Shown here one piece after another: positions 22,773 to 34,860 of a DNA stretch of 64,000 nt (its first letter is position 1; every line of letters starts with the position of its first letter). Source of the stretch: Anomaloglossus baeobatrachus (taxonomy: Eukaryota > Chordata > Amphibia > Anura > Aromobatidae); the NCBI RefSeq assembly GCF_048569485.1, contig NW_027442245.1, positions 62,001-126,000 on the forward strand. The letters run 5' to 3'. The translations under genes and the position numbers were made by a program. The notes below the pieces were generated by a model that saw nothing but the letters and a program-made list of their open reading frames with translations, had not been told where the DNA came from and searched no databases.

Positions 22773-25130
22773 ATGAAGGCAACATCATGTCTCCGCCTGC
22801 ACTTTTCTCACAAACCTGCATTTTTCCAGGGACACCCTACTCAACACCGTCTACAGACAGCAGCCAGATCTCTTTCCCTCAGATGTGGTCAAATAAAAGG
22901 CCACTTACTGCGACCCATGACAAAGCTAAGTGGTTGACTCTATCCCTCTGTAAGCTGTTGGCTACCGAAATGCTGCCTTTACGCGTAGTGGACACACAGG
23001 ATTTTACAGACCTTATGTCTGTCGCTGTGCCCCAGTACCACATGCCCAATCACCACTGCTTCTCCAAGAAAAGCATGCCCGCGCTACACCAGCATGTCGC
23101 ACACAACATCACCACTTCCTTGAGAAAATCTGTGTGCGACAGGGTGCATTTCAACACAGATACTTGGACCAGTAAGCATAGACAGGGTCATTACATGTCA
23201 CTGACTGGGCACTGGCAAACTATGGTGAGAGATGGAGAAGGGTCTGCTGTACAAGTCTTGCCGTCCCCACGAGTTGTTTCAATCCTTGTTCTGTATGTAG
23301 AAGTTAATACACTGCTTCTGCCTCTTCAACCTCGTGTGGGTCCTCTACCTTGGCGCAAACCCTGTGTGGTCAGGCCACCCTTCCTTGCAACTGCGCACAA
23401 GGACTACCACACACCTCCTTACTATGCTGGCAGCAGAGCTCAATGCCATCAGGCGGTCAAAGCTTTACTTTGAAATGTATGGGAAATGTGAGTCACACCG
23501 CTATTACAGAGAATAGTAGTCAGGCAGGGTCAAAACATTAATTGAGGAACAGGAACAGAATGGGACGGCCAGGAAAGAATCAGAAAACAAGCAGAGTTGA
23601 AATGCGTATCGGCCAACAAGGTACATAAACAGCAAGCAGGAAAAGTAGTCAGGTAACAAGCACACAAAATCATAAAACTGAACTGGGGGTAAAATTAACC
23701 AGAGGTTCATAGCTATGTCTGGCAGTGGTCTGCAGACAGGATGGGCATAAAAAAGGGTGTGGTGTCTTCCCATTGGTTGTAGCTGAATGATGGTATTTCA
23801 TCTGTGAGATACCCACCAGCTACATTCAGCCAGAGATTCTGCATCTGTCAAGGTAATGCAGCCCAGTGGGTGAGCATAACCTGCGTCCACCTGCGCCGCT
23901 GGCATCGACTACTCTCACATCATCAGCACTATTCATGAAAGGAACACGTTGTCACCTGGCAACCGGAGTACAAATTGACGGAGCGGACTACGTTGGTGAC
24001 TTAACAGCCGTGTGCGGCAATGATGCAAACCTGGCTGCGGGCCATCCTCAGGGCAATGTGACACACGTGCCTTTTAGGGCTCACGTGTTGAACCGAATTC
24101 GCCAGCAATTTTTAAAACACCATCACGGCCTACATGGCCTTGTGCAGTGGGCACGCTCGCTATGTGCTCACTTCCATCGTGCGCACACAGCAGCTCAACA
24201 ACTTTCATCACTCCGGAAGTCTTAGGGTCTGGCAGTTAAACGCCGTAAATGCGATGTTTCGACACGCAGGAATTGGAATCTGCACATGTTGCAGCGTGTG
24301 TGGCAGCACCGCAGAGCCCTGCTGAAATACGGTAAGACATATAGCCTGGGATAACTTGATCCAGAGGTGGTGCAGATCACGCTGCTGGAGTGGTGTCAGA
24401 TCAAGGACCTATGCACCCTGCTACACAGTTTTGAAATGTCGACGAAGATGTTTAACACTGGCAATGTCATTCTCAGCGTGACAATTCTGGTCATCTACAT
24501 GATGGAGCACACTGTAATTATTATTCTGAGTCAGGTGTTGGGACAAGAGGAAGGGGAGGAAGTACAGGAGGAGTCATATGCGGAAGGGATAACAAGATCT
24601 ACGAGGTCCAGATGGTCAGCGGCACCTATGCGGCATTCATGGTGAGGGAGAGGGATTAACAAGGGCGCATAGTATCAGCAAAAAGTGTTGATGAAAGTGC
24701 AGGAGCCCATGAAGAAATGGAGGACGAACTGGCGATGGGCATGGAAGACTCAGCAGATGAGTGAGAGCTTGCTCACATTTCGGTTGTGCGAGGTTGTGGG
24801 TAGAGGGCAGAGGAAGGATGCACGATTCTCACCTCTCTGCCACCAACACACCAAGGACTTGGTCCTCCTGGATGCACAAGACACATGAGCGCCTTCTTGC
24901 TGCACTACCTACATGACCCTCGGATTGTATGAATTTGAACTAATCCTGAATACTGGGTTGCCACACTGTTAGATCCCCGGTACAAGACAAAATTTGGCGA
25001 ACTAATTCCTGCCATAGAAATAGACGCACGTATACAGGAGTATCTGCAGAATGTGGTACGCAATCTTAGATCTACTTGTCCACTAAACACCAGTGCTGCA
25101 CAGAGTGAATCTCAACGCTTTGTCATGGAT
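22773..25130 (+). pseudogene. Decayed partial second copy of the hAT transposase
   Basis: It restarts at AACATCATGTCTCCGCCTGC, matching about 20205 in the main copy. It runs through LTLSLCKLLATEMLP, VHFNTDTWTSKHRQGH (first catalytic Asp), CGNDANLAAG (second Asp region), HVPFRAHVLN and much of the middle region, up to about 25130. Many stops and frameshifts are present. A foreign block at about 23505-24000 interrupts it. It is a tandem duplication of transposase sequence lacking the BED finger and hATC. Confidence 0.82.
23505..24000. mobile_element. Unidentified insert in the decayed transposase copy
   Basis: Transposase similarity stops after GAGTCACACCGCT and resumes at CAGCCGTGTGCGGCAATGAT. 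The sequence between (GTAGTCAGGCAGGGTCAAAA and on) has no hAT match and no coding frame of note. Its style resembles an LTR or SINE tail, but I cannot assign it. Confidence 0.4.
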
Positions 25131-25440
25131 AGGAGGAAATGGTCTTTTACTTGTCCACATCGGAGGGACCGAGGGATGGCTGCTGTGCTGAGATGGCGTT
25201 GAGTACGGTGTCCCTGCACAGTTGCACTTTTGGTCATATCCCAAAATGAGTTGAAAAAGGACAGATGCTGTTGGAAAGGGGAACAGGTGTGTTGGAAAGG
25301 GGAAAAAAGTTTTGGTCCGTGGATTTGGTGGTTAAGCAACTGTAACATTTGCTGAAGAAACAACATCTGTTACAGTGGGACTGGCAGATTTGGATAAAGT
25401 GGTATATAATCTGTGACCGCTATATAACGAAAATTAATAA
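25131..25440 (+). pseudogene. Decayed hAT transposase N-terminal exon
   Basis: The stretch CAGATGCTGTTGGAAAGGGG and the following GGAAAGGGGAAAAAAGTTTT matches the start-codon exon of hAT-3 (63090-63175, MSGKMTDAGGKGK). It has several changes and no usable reading frame. In hAT-1 it lies downstream of transposase C-terminal sequence, so it is out of order. Confidence 0.55.
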
Positions 25441-26699
25441 GAAAAGAAAGAGAAAGGTATATATCCCCATCACCAGTCAGTGTCCACCGTGCTCCCAGTT
25501 GGAAAAGGAGAGGTTGGCAACTTGAAGGTTTGGTGGAGGATACAGAGCTGTGTGGCTATGAAACTAATAGTAGCCTGAACCGAGTTAGACGCCATTCGAT
25601 CTGGAGACTGTGAGCCCTGTTAGCGTCACAGGGTCCACATGCCCACCCAGCCCAGGAACTCCCTGTTAACAACACAGGGGCCATTGAGTACGCTGACCGT
25701 GTGCGTAGGGGCCACACCTGTGGACAGCAGGCGCATCAGCAGCAGCAGGCCTGTTAATGCCACTGGGCTGCACAAGCAGGACTGTTAGGACAGGAGCTGG
25801 TCTTAACCGTTCTGCGTTACCAACTGTGGTGGTGGCCTGCATCCACCACCCGATCCCTGCCTACCTCTGGCCTAAAGCCGCAATGGGTTCAACACATGGA
25901 GGTGTGCTCTTTCGGAGCATAATAGAAGACTGCGCACCTCCTGGTTGGCTCCAGCCCCTTTTATAACCTGGGTCCGCCCCAAACCAGGGTGAACCACAAT
26001 GCACCTCCTGGAGACAAAAGTAGAGTGACACGTCATGAGTGGCATAACTAGCGTCCTATTTGGAAACGCAACTTCAATGATGACCTCATGGCTGCCATGA
26101 CCCAAACACCTCACCAGTCATCGTCTGAGCATCAATAATGCGGTGACAAGTCATAGGTGTGGGCCTCTGCAAGCCATTTGGGAGGACACCTGATGCCCTG
26201 TGGTCTATATGGGACCCCCACATCAGGGCCAGGGCCAAAGAGTTCATTACCGGACCTAGTCTCTGATGCAGGAAGTGCCTGAGCATGCTCAGTAGCATGA
26301 AATACAGTCTCTGAAAAAAGACTATCAGCTTTAGCATGGTGTCTATGCCCAAAACAGGACTTAGACCCGGCACGGAATGCAAGCACCTGTGCAAAGAGGC
26401 TTTTCACACTTAGTGTGGGAGCATGCGCTGTATCCCGAAATGAAAACTTAGCGTCAGGAATGGCACAGTCAGGCTGAGCATACTCACTAGGCGAAACACT
26501 GTAATTATGCTGCAGCTGGGGTACATCGGCACACGCATGCGCACTAGCTGCCTCTCCACACTTAGACGTGGAGGGGAAATTTGTCTTGGAGATGCTGTCT
26601 ATGAAAAGAAGGAAAAGCTAAAGGAAGCCTGACTTTCTATCCCTCCGAATTATGAAATGCAGCAATGAATTCCATGAGTTTGCTATAACATTAGCGTAG
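25441..26699. other. Unassigned stretch inside hAT-1
   Basis: About 1.26 kb of moderately GC-rich sequence with CAGCAG-type short repeats near 25730. No protein similarity, tandem structure or RNA gene is recognised. Its short open frames look like chance. Confidence 0.4.
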
Positions 26700-29600
26700 C
26701 AAAATGTGCATGAGGGTGTGATGTAGAGGTGCTAGAAATAGCTTGTCACCAGTGGGGCACTAATGGAATACAACAGCCAGTTCTATGATGCCACAAAATG
26801 GCAGTATTTTGTGCTATCATTATAGCTTATTAAAAACAGAGCACGAGGTTGTCATGCAGAGGTGCTGCACATAGATTTGCAGTAGTGTGAATTGACAAAA
26901 GTACAATAGCCACGTTTAGGATACAACTAGGTACAGTGAGTGTTTGCTAGTAAAATTGCTTAGTTTAAAAAAGTTGTAGTGTGCAATGCAGGCAGACGTG
27001 CTATGCAAATGTCTTTGCACTAGTGGGACTATAGCAAAGTCCAATAGCCACGTATAGGATGCCACTAGGTACACTGAGTGTGTGCTAGTATAATGGCTTC
27101 GTTATAATTTGTTGGAGTGTGCAACGCAGGCAGATGCGCTCTGCAAATGTCTTGGCACTAGTGGGACTATAGCAAAGTCCAATAGCCACGTATAGGATGC
27201 CACTAGGTACACTGTGTGTTTGCTAGTATAATGGATGAGTTTAAAAAAGATAGAGTGTGCAATGCAGGCAGACGTGCTGCAAATAACATTCCAATACTGT
27301 GAATTGACAAAAGTACAATAGCCACGTTTAGGATACAACTAGGTACAGTGAGTGTTTGCTAGTATAATGGCTTCGTTATAATTAGTTGGAGTGTGCAACG
27401 CAGGCAGATGCGCTCTGCAAATGTCTTGGCACTAGTGGGACTATAGCAAAGTCCAATAGCCACGTATAGGATGCCACTAGGTACACTGACTGTTTGGTAG
27501 TATAATGGCTGAGTTTAAAAAAGTTAGAGTGTGCAATGCAGGCAGACGTGCTGCAAATAACGTTCCAATACTGTGAATTGACAAAAGTACAATAGCCACG
27601 TTTAGGATGCCACTAGGTACACTGACTGTTTGCTAGTATAATGGCTGAGTTTAAAAAAGTTAGAGTGTGCAATGCAGGCAGACGTGCTGCAAATAACGTT
27701 CCAATACTGTGAATTGACAAAAGTACAATAGCCACGTATAGGATGCCACTAGGTACACTGACTGTTTGCTAGTATAATGGCTGAGTTTAAAAAAGTTAGA
27801 GTGTGCAATGCAGGCAGACGTGCTGCAAATAACGTTCCAATACTGTGAATTGACAAAAGTACAATAGCCACGTTTAGGATGCCACTAGGTACACTGACTG
27901 TTTGCTAGTATAATGGCTGAGTTTAAAAAAGTTAGAGTGTGCAATGCAGGCAGACGTGCTGCAAATAACGTTCCAATACTGTGAATTGACAAAAGTACAA
28001 TAGCCACGTTTAGGATGCCACTAGGTACACTGACTGTTTGGTAGTATAATGGCTGAGTTTAAAAAAGTTAGAGTGTGCAATGCAGGCAGACGTGCTGCAA
28101 ATAACGTTCCAATACTGTGAATTGACAAAAGTACAATAGCCACGTTTAGGATACAACTAGGTACAGTGAGTGTTTGCTAGTATAATGGCTGAGTTTAAAA
28201 AAGTTAGAGTGTGCAATGCAGGCAGACGTGCTGCAAATAACGTTCCAATACTGTGAATTGACAAAAGTACAATAGCCACGTTTAGGATGCCACTAGGTAC
28301 AGTGAGTGTTTGCTAGTATAATGGCTGAGTTTAAAAAAGTTAGAGTGTGCAATGCAGGCAGACGTGCTGCAAATAACGTTCCAATACTGTGAATTGACAA
28401 AAGTACAATAGCCACGTTTAGGATGCCACTAGGTACACTGACTGTTTGCTAGTATAATGGCTGAGTTTAAAAAAGTTAGAGTGTGCAATGCAGGCAGACG
28501 TGCTGCAAATAACGTTCCAATACTGTGAATTGACAAAAGTACAATAGCCACGTTTAGGATGCCACTAGGTACACTGACTGTTTGGTAGTATAATGGCTGA
28601 GTTTAAAAAAGTTAGAGTGTGCAATGCAGGCAGACGTGCTGCAAATAACGTTCCAATACTGTGAATTGACAAAAGTATAATAGCCACGTTTAGGATGCCA
28701 CTAGGTACACTGACTGTTTGGTAGTATAATGGCTGAGTTTAAAAAAGTTAGAGTGTGCAATGCAGGCAGACGTGCTGCAAATAACGTTCCAATACTGTGA
28801 ATTGACAAAAGTACAATAGCCACGTTTAGGATACAACTAGGTACAGTGAGTGTTTGCTAGTATAATGGCTGAGTTTAAAAAAGTTAGAGTGTGCAATGCA
28901 GGCAGACGTGCTGCAAATAACGTTCCAATACTGTGAATTGACAAAAGTACAATAGCCACGTTTAGGATACAACTAGGTACAGTGAGTGTTTGCTAGTATA
29001 ATGGCTGAGTTTAAAAAAGTTAGAGTGTGCAATGCAGGCAGACGTGCTGCAAATAACGTTCCAATACTGTGAATTGACAAAAGTACAATAGCCACGTTTA
29101 GGATGCCACTAGGTACAGTGAGTGTTTGCTAGTATAATGGCTGAGTTTAAAAAAGTTAGAGTGTGCAATGCAGGCAGACGTGCTGCAAATAACGTTCTAA
29201 TACTGTGAATTGACAAAAGTCCAATAGCCACGTTTAGGATGCCACTAGGTACAGTGAGTGTTTGCTAGTATAATGGCTGAGTTTAAAAAAGTTAGAGTGT
29301 GCAATGCAGGCAGACGTGCTGCAAATAACGTTCCAATACTGTGAATTGACAAAAGTACAATAGCCACGTTTAGGATGCCACTAGGTACACTGACTGTTTG
29401 CTAGTATAATGGCTGAGTTTAAAAAACTTGGAGTGTCCAATGCAGGCAGATGTGCTCTGCAAATGTCTTGGCACTAGTGGGACTATAGCAAAGTCCAATA
29501 GCCACGTATAGGATGCCACTAGGTACACTGAGTGTGTGCTAGTATAATGGCTTCGTTATAATTTGTTGGAGTGTGCAACGCAGGCAGATGCGCTCTGCAA

Positions 29601-30540
29601 ATGTCTTGGCACTAGTGGGACTATAGCAAAGTCCAATAGCCACGTATAGGATGCCACTAGGTACACTGAGTGTTTGCTAGTATAATGGCTTCGTTATAAT
29701 TAGTTGGAGTGTGCAACGCAGGCAGATGCGCTCTGCAAATGTCTTGGCACTAGTGGGACTATAGCAAAGTCCAATAGCCACGTATAGGATGCCACTAGGT
29801 ACACTGAGTGTTTGCTAGTATAATGGCTGAGTTTAAAAAACTTGGAGTGTGCAATGCAGGCAGATGTGCTCTGCTAATGTCTTTGCACTAGTGGGACTAT
29901 AGCAAAGTCCAATAGCCACGTATAGGATGCCACTAGGTACACTGAGTGTGTGGTAGTATAATGGCTTAGTTATAATTCGTTGGAGTGTGCAACGCAGGCA
30001 GACGTGCTGCAAATGTCTTGGCACTAGTGGGACTATAGCAAAGTCCAATAGCCACGTATAGGATGCCACTAGGTACACTGAGTGTTTGCTAGTATAATGG
30101 CTTCGTTATAATTTGTTGGAGTGTGCAACGCAGGCAGATGCGCTCTGCAAATGTCTTGGCCCTAGTGGGACTATAGCAAAGTCCAATAGCCACGTATAGG
30201 ATGCCACTAGGTACACTGAGTGTTTGCTAGTATAATGGCTGAGTTTAAAAAACTTGGAGTGTGCAATGCAGGCAGATGTGCTCTGCTAATGTCTTTGCAC
30301 TAGTGGGACTATAGCAAAGTCCAATAGCCACGTATAGGATGCCACTAGGTACACTGAGTGTTTGCTAGTAAAATTGCTTACTTTAAAAAACTTGGAGTGT
30401 GCAATGCAGGCAGATGTGCTCTGCAAATGTCTTTGCACTAGTGGGACTATAGCAAAGTCCAATAGCCACAGATAGGATGCCACTAGGTACACTGAGTGTT
30501 TGCTAGTATAATGGCTTACTTAGAATGAGTTGGAGTGTGC
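26700..30540 (-). repeat. 136/138-bp tandem array of hAT-1
   Basis: About 27 regular units, with more decayed ones at 26700-26880. Each unit contains AATAGCCACG, GATGCCACTAGGTACA and GTGTGCAATGCAGGCAGA. Two subfamilies are arranged in blocks. A 136-bp type (AACGTTCCAATACTGTG-AATTGAC) fills most of 27270-29400. A 138-bp type (TCTTGGCACTAGTGGGACTA) occupies the edges, about 27000-27240 and 29440-30540, with one unit near 27360-27490. The 138-bp type is the same satellite as in hAT-3, in reverse orientation. Confidence 0.95.
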
Positions 30541-31335
30541 AGAGGACAAGAGGGTACAGTGGCAGGATTGTGGTGCTCTGGGTAGAGGAATGGAAGCCTG
30601 CCTTTCTATTCCCTCCTAATGGTGAAATGCAGGGAGGAAATCCCTGACCTGGGCTACACAGACGCTGTTGCTGTTTGCAGGACCTGTCACCTATGGCTCT
30701 CTGACCCTGCCGGTACGAGCCCTTAAAAGGACTGCTAGAATGTGCTCTCCCTAAGCTGTCTAACGCTGTGTATGCAGCGCATACAGCTGTATCGGCGATA
30801 GGACAAAGGACGGATCTGCGACAGTGATGTCTGACACCAAAGACGCAGAAGGCAGATAATGGCGATCGTGAAGAAAATGTCCGGTTTTATAATGCAGGGA
30901 CATGTGACATGCAGATCCTATCACACATGCCGTTGCTTCTCTGCCTCAAAGTCCACTTAGGTGTGTGTGTGTCTGTGATTGGCTGACATGCTGGCCAGCC
31001 CCACAAGACGCACGCGCTTAGGGAAGGAAGACAAGAAAAAAAAAAAAAAAAATGGCGATCGCCATTATAGAAACAGCAGTGATCTGAAGGCGCTGTTCAC
31101 GCACACTATACACTGAAATGTGATAATAGTTTGATTCACAGAGTGACTTACACTATTACAGCAGAAACCAAGCTAAGATTTAGCTGTTTTTTGGCTGCTA
31201 GAACTGTTCTCGAACGTTTCTAGAACTATCGAGCTTTTGCAAAAAGCTCGAGTTCTAGTTCGATCTAGAACATGCCCCAAAATCACTCGAGCCTAGAACT
31301 GGAGAACCACGAACCACGAACCGCGCTCAACTCTA
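30541..31335 (-). repeat. Right terminus of hAT-1
   Basis: This matches 52476-53100 of hAT-3 in reverse, up to the terminus CGCTCAACTCTA. It has an extra roughly 230 bp (about 31030-31260) absent from hAT-3, including a poly-A run and a palindromic GAGCTTTTGCAAAAAGCTC. The TATA-like box discussed for hAT-3 lies here near 30888-30894, reverse strand. Confidence 0.88.
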
Positions 31336-31343
31336 ATCATGAC
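31336..31343. repeat. 8-bp target-site duplication of hAT-1, right
   Basis: ATCATGAC directly after the hAT end, identical to 14915-14922. Confidence 0.93.
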
Positions 31344-32180
31344 ACGTGGGCTATAACACAATGGACCGTGTGACAAAGAAGAAAGGAGAGAAAGAAGAGG
31401 AAGAAAATGCAACTACCTGTAACATTACGTGATAGTCACTGGTAAGTATCACTTGACAATTCAAGTGAAAAAGGATTCCTTTATTAAAGGGTTCTCAGTC
31501 GCCTCAGGATCATGAAATACTAGGGTAAATGATATGAGAATGGGTAAGAAGCACCACTAAAGGAAATATGAGATGCAGGACATATATCTATAAACCCCTG
31601 AACTACATGATAGAAATAAAAAGAAGAAAAAAGAAAAAAAAGAAGAAAGAAGAAGAACACATAGAATGCGGAAAGAGAATGGGTACAACTACCTGAGTTA
31701 CTGCAGGGAGGCCCCTGGTTGGTATTGTGAGGGTTAGTGGAATTCCTTCACTGAAGGGTTCTCAGTTGCCTCAGGTTCGTGAAAAATGCTATAGACAAAT
31801 AATGCCCGGAGAAAAGGGGTTCATATACAGCGAATAATGGTAATACAAGGTACATGTGTCACATGTAATAGTATATATATATATATTGTACTAAGCTCTA
31901 CACCAGAAATAGAAAGTAGTCCCTCTGCCTTCTGTCTAGGTGCCCTGAGTTATGTCCTGTAAACTGTCACAGGGACCCAGACACACATGTGTAGTAGGGG
32001 AATATCCCTGCTGAGATGCCAGTGCTAGAGCACTCGTTTGCTGTGGAGTTGAACGCTATGTGAGCAGTTCTTACCTTCAATGAGCAGAAGTCTCTTTTTT
32101 CAGATTTCAATATCTCTGTGGGTATCTGGCAGAAATATGGAATACTCTTTACTGCTAAGACCCTGTACACCACTCCCACT
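31344..32180. other. Inner left arm, non-coding with a roughly 300-bp imperfect repeat
   Basis: Two diverged copies of one unit lie at about 31395-31640 and 31680-31900. They share CAACTACCTG, TCCTTTATTAAAGGG / TCCTTCACTGAAGGG and GTTCTCAGTCGCCTCAGG-type sequence. GA-rich and TA-rich runs follow each. No gene is recognised. It is mirrored at 35889-36706. Confidence 0.55.
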
Positions 32181-32755
32181 AAAGGGGGCTTTACACGCTG
32201 CGACATCGCTAATGCGGAGTCGTTGGGGTCACGGAATTTGTGACGCACATCCGGCCGCATTAGCGATGTTGCTGCGTGTGACACCGATGAGCGATTTTGC
32301 ATCGCTGCAAAAACGTGCAAAATCGCTCATCGGTGACATGGGTCTCCATTCTCGATTATCGTTACTGCAGCAGTAACGATGTAGTTCATCGCTCCTGCGG
32401 CAGCACACATCGCTCCGTGTGACACCGCAGAAACGAGGAACCTCTCCTTACCTGCCTCCCAGCCGCTATGAGGAAGGAAGGAGGTGGGCGGGATGTTCCG
32501 GCCACTCATCTCCGCCCCTCCGCTGCTATTGGGCGGTCGCTCAGTGACGTCGCTGTGACGCCGCACGGACCGCCCCCTTAGAAAGGAGGCGGTTCGCCGG
32601 TCACAGCGACGTCGCCGGGCAGGTAAGTATGTGTGACGGGTCTGGTCGGTGTTGTGCAGCATGGGCAGCGATTTGCCCGTGTCGCGCAACAGATGGGGGC
32701 GGGTATCCACACTAGCGATATCGGGACCGATATCGCAGTGTGTAAAGTAGCCTTT
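32181..32755. mobile_element. 575-bp MITE with terminal inverted repeats (left copy)
   Basis: The ends are AAAGGGGGCTTTACACGCTG and, on the reverse strand, AAAGGCTACTTTACACACTG, giving about 28 bp of imperfect inverted repeat. The interior has many nested inverted repeats (GCGATTTTGCA near 32290-32330, GTTACTGCAGCAGTAAC near 32360) and a GC-rich centre. No transposase is present. Superfamily and target duplication are unclear. The mirror is at 35314-35888. Confidence 0.8.
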
Positions 32756-33347
32756 AATAAACTGTGTAAAGGATTTTAAGTAAAAATCCACAATAAACCA
32801 GCGCTAGATGGGTTTTTATAATTTTATTAATAGACCACAAATAAAAAATTTTTTGCTATCCTTGTTTCAAGACAGAGTATTTGATAATATACAATACACT
32901 GATTATTACTAAAACCAAGGACCACATAAAACAAGGACCACATAAAATAAAAAATGAAAGTAATGAGAATAAAATTATTTTGTATAACCAATTAACTTCG
33001 AGGTGATACAATATTCACATTCATTTAGTTTTACCAGTCTAATGTAATGCCCCGGCCGGTGGCATATATTTTGTTTGGTTAATAATTTAGACTTATACAA
33101 TGAAAGATGTACTATACCACCCCTGGCTAACTTACAAGTTTTAAGTTGTACAATATAAGTTTGCGACGTTATATTCGCCCCCAGGGCCTGGGGGAATAAA
33201 CCTCACAACAACTTGACCGCAAAAAACACCCCGGATTTCTCCGTTGATTAGGCTGGAACCGCTATGTACAGGATTGACCTGTTAGACTTCCAGAGCGGAC
33301 GTTTTGAGGCCAGTGGCCGCGACTAGTGCTGGCTCTGGGGGAGATGT

Positions 33348-33800
33348 ATGGTTACCGACATCCCTCTTTACAGAGCCTTTATAACACTTCACAAGGCCAC
33401 AAACCAGCCGGTCCCGTATTCTCCCAAATGTACTTTCGAAATGAAGCAGTACGAAGCCACTGAAAGCACCAAGATGTTGGCTGCGGACAACAATAAGATC
33501 AGCGGTAACTACTCAGCCTCTCCAGCGGGCAGTCCAGACCGTATCCAGTGTCAGCTGACTGATTCCACACAGGAGGAAGTTGCTTGGCAGGTTAGCACCA
33601 CACAAGGCTCCGATCCGCTTCCAAACGAGCAATGCAGAACCGCTGGAGGTACCAATGTATCCTGGTTGCAGACAAAGGAAATGTCAGCGGTAACCTCTCA
33701 ACCTCTCCAGCAGGCAATCCGTACCGTGTCCAGTGGAAGCCGGTTGATTCCACACGAGGGAGAGATTACTTGGCAGGTTATCAACGCACAGGTGAGGTAG
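33348..33800 (+). other. 150-codon open frame over a duplicated segment, function unknown
   Basis: An open frame (MVTDIPLYRAFITLHKATNQ and on) over two imperfect direct repeats of about 170 bp. The repeats share GTATCCAGTG/GTGTCCAGTG, GATTCCACAC and TTGGCAGGTTA, so the protein repeats VAWQV / ITWQV. I recognise no domain. Repetition in a Penelope-like flank explains the open frame at least as well as coding does. I do not call it a gene. Confidence 0.3.
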
Positions 33801-33820
33801 GCTAAAAAAAAGAAAACTGA

Positions 33821-33866
33821 TCCGACGCGCGTTTCGGGGGCGTGTAACGGCCCCCTTCCTCAAGGA
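33821..33866 (-). ncRNA. Hammerhead-ribozyme-like motif in the Penelope fragment
   Basis: The minus strand reads CTTGAGGAAGGGGGC, a loop, then GCCCCCGAAACGCGCG. That is a CUGAUGA-like box with two changes, a 6-bp G+C stem II (GGGGGC/GCCCCC), and the GAAA box. Penelope-like elements are known to carry hammerhead motifs in this position. The changed core makes activity doubtful. Confidence 0.5.
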
Positions 33867-34354
33867 TAACTCAGCTGTTGCCTAGAGCACTATTTATGCA
33901 TATATTTAATTGGTTATAATTTGCATAAAATTAAACAATGTTTAAATTCAACCAACATTCAATGACCACTACATATATCAATTTGTGAAAGACCGTTCAT
34001 AATAGCCATATAATATAATTATGTGCAAAGGTTTTTCTAAAGGTTTTTCTAAAAAGATATAGCCTTGCTTGTATCATCATATACTGGGAAGACAATGTGT
34101 ATATATGCATATGCTTTTTTTCAACAATAAATTTAACAAAAGGACATCATAAAGGTGTAATATAAATTTGCTATAATATGAAAAGCCCCTTATATCTACA
34201 TCAACCTTGGGCAAGTGAAGCACCAATTTTAATATATATTATGCATATATACACATATATCTCCATGACAATCGCTTTTTTTTTTTTTTTTTTTTTTTCC
34301 TTCTCTCCGTATTATTATCAGTACCTATTACTCCTCTACCTATAAAAATATAAA

Positions 34355-34860
34355 TTAATTAAAAGCAAACAGTTCTATATCATTATTGAGTCCATATGGT
34401 TTCAAGGTGTTCAATTCAAAAATCCATTGGCTTTCTGCTCGTGACATTTTTTTAATGAAATCGCCACCTCTCCAATCCTTAGTTATTTTTTGTACGCCCC
34501 ATACTTGGGATCCTTTAAAGGACCCTCCATGTTTTAACACATAATGTCTGGATAGGGGGTGCTTAGTACATTTATTTTTAACACTTCTAATGTGCTCACC
34601 CACCCTTTTCCATAGGGGTCTAATAGTTCTCCCAATGTATTTTTTTCTGACAGGGACATTGAATGCAATATACTACTCCCTTTGATTGACATGTAATAAA
34701 TTCTCTAATCATGACTTCTGACTGCCCCTGTAAGAAGGATTTCCGTGAAATATTTTTTGTATTCTTACATACTATACAGCTTTTGCATGGAAAAAAACCT
34801 TTCAGGCCAAATAATCCTCCCTTATTAGGTGCTGTAAGATTACGTATGGTGGGTGCCACT
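34355..34860 (-). pseudogene. Penelope-type GIY-YIG endonuclease remnant
   Basis: Minus-strand translations give FPCKSCIVCKNTKNISRKSF and REFITCQSKGVVYCIQCPC, the cysteine-rich linker and GIY start. A YIGRTIRPLW-like YIG stretch follows, and then GEHIRSVKNKCTKHPLSRHY (catalytic R and following E region). WIFELNTLKPYGLN-type sequence ends the domain. GIY-YIG nucleases nick target DNA for Penelope retrotransposition. It is broken, and the RT N-terminal to it is gone. Confidence 0.82.

Larger units (their letters stand above)
14923..31335 (+). mobile_element. hAT-1: 16.4-kb hAT transposon with two minisatellite arrays
   Basis: The ends read TAGAGATGAGCG (left) and, on the reverse strand, TAGAGTTGAGCG (right). 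They are flanked by a perfect 8-bp duplication, and the empty site is present in the opposite palindrome arm. Inside, in order, are: subterminal GTTCG-rich palindromes; a transposase 3' fragment; an 18-copy 220-bp array; a near-complete transposase; its 3' UTR; a decayed partial second transposase copy; a decayed transposase N-terminal exon; unassigned sequence; a 136/138-bp array; and a GC-rich terminal region. It is far larger than typical hATs (2-5 kb). The right half matches the start of hAT-3 (52476 onward) in reverse, so the element is a mosaic of two related ends. It is not autonomous as read. Confidence 0.92.
9547..33176. repeat. Left arm of a giant palindrome (interrupted by hAT-1)
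   Basis: Read outwards-in, 9547-14922 continues at 31344-33176 once the hAT at 14923-31335 is removed. Together these are the reverse complement of 47950-42547 plus 36706-34893. The match begins at GGCGCCCTGG and runs to AATATAACGTCGC at the inner end. The arms are about 7.2 kb. Differences seen by eye are scattered single bases and 1-2 base indels. The inner part (1,814 bp on both sides) has equal length in both arms. Confidence 0.93.

Noticed and set aside
32327-32791. 154-codon open frame (and its mirror at 35278-35742)
   Set aside because: It lies wholly across the non-autonomous 575-bp MITE. It is GC-rich, has no domain, and is present only because the MITE was duplicated with the arm.
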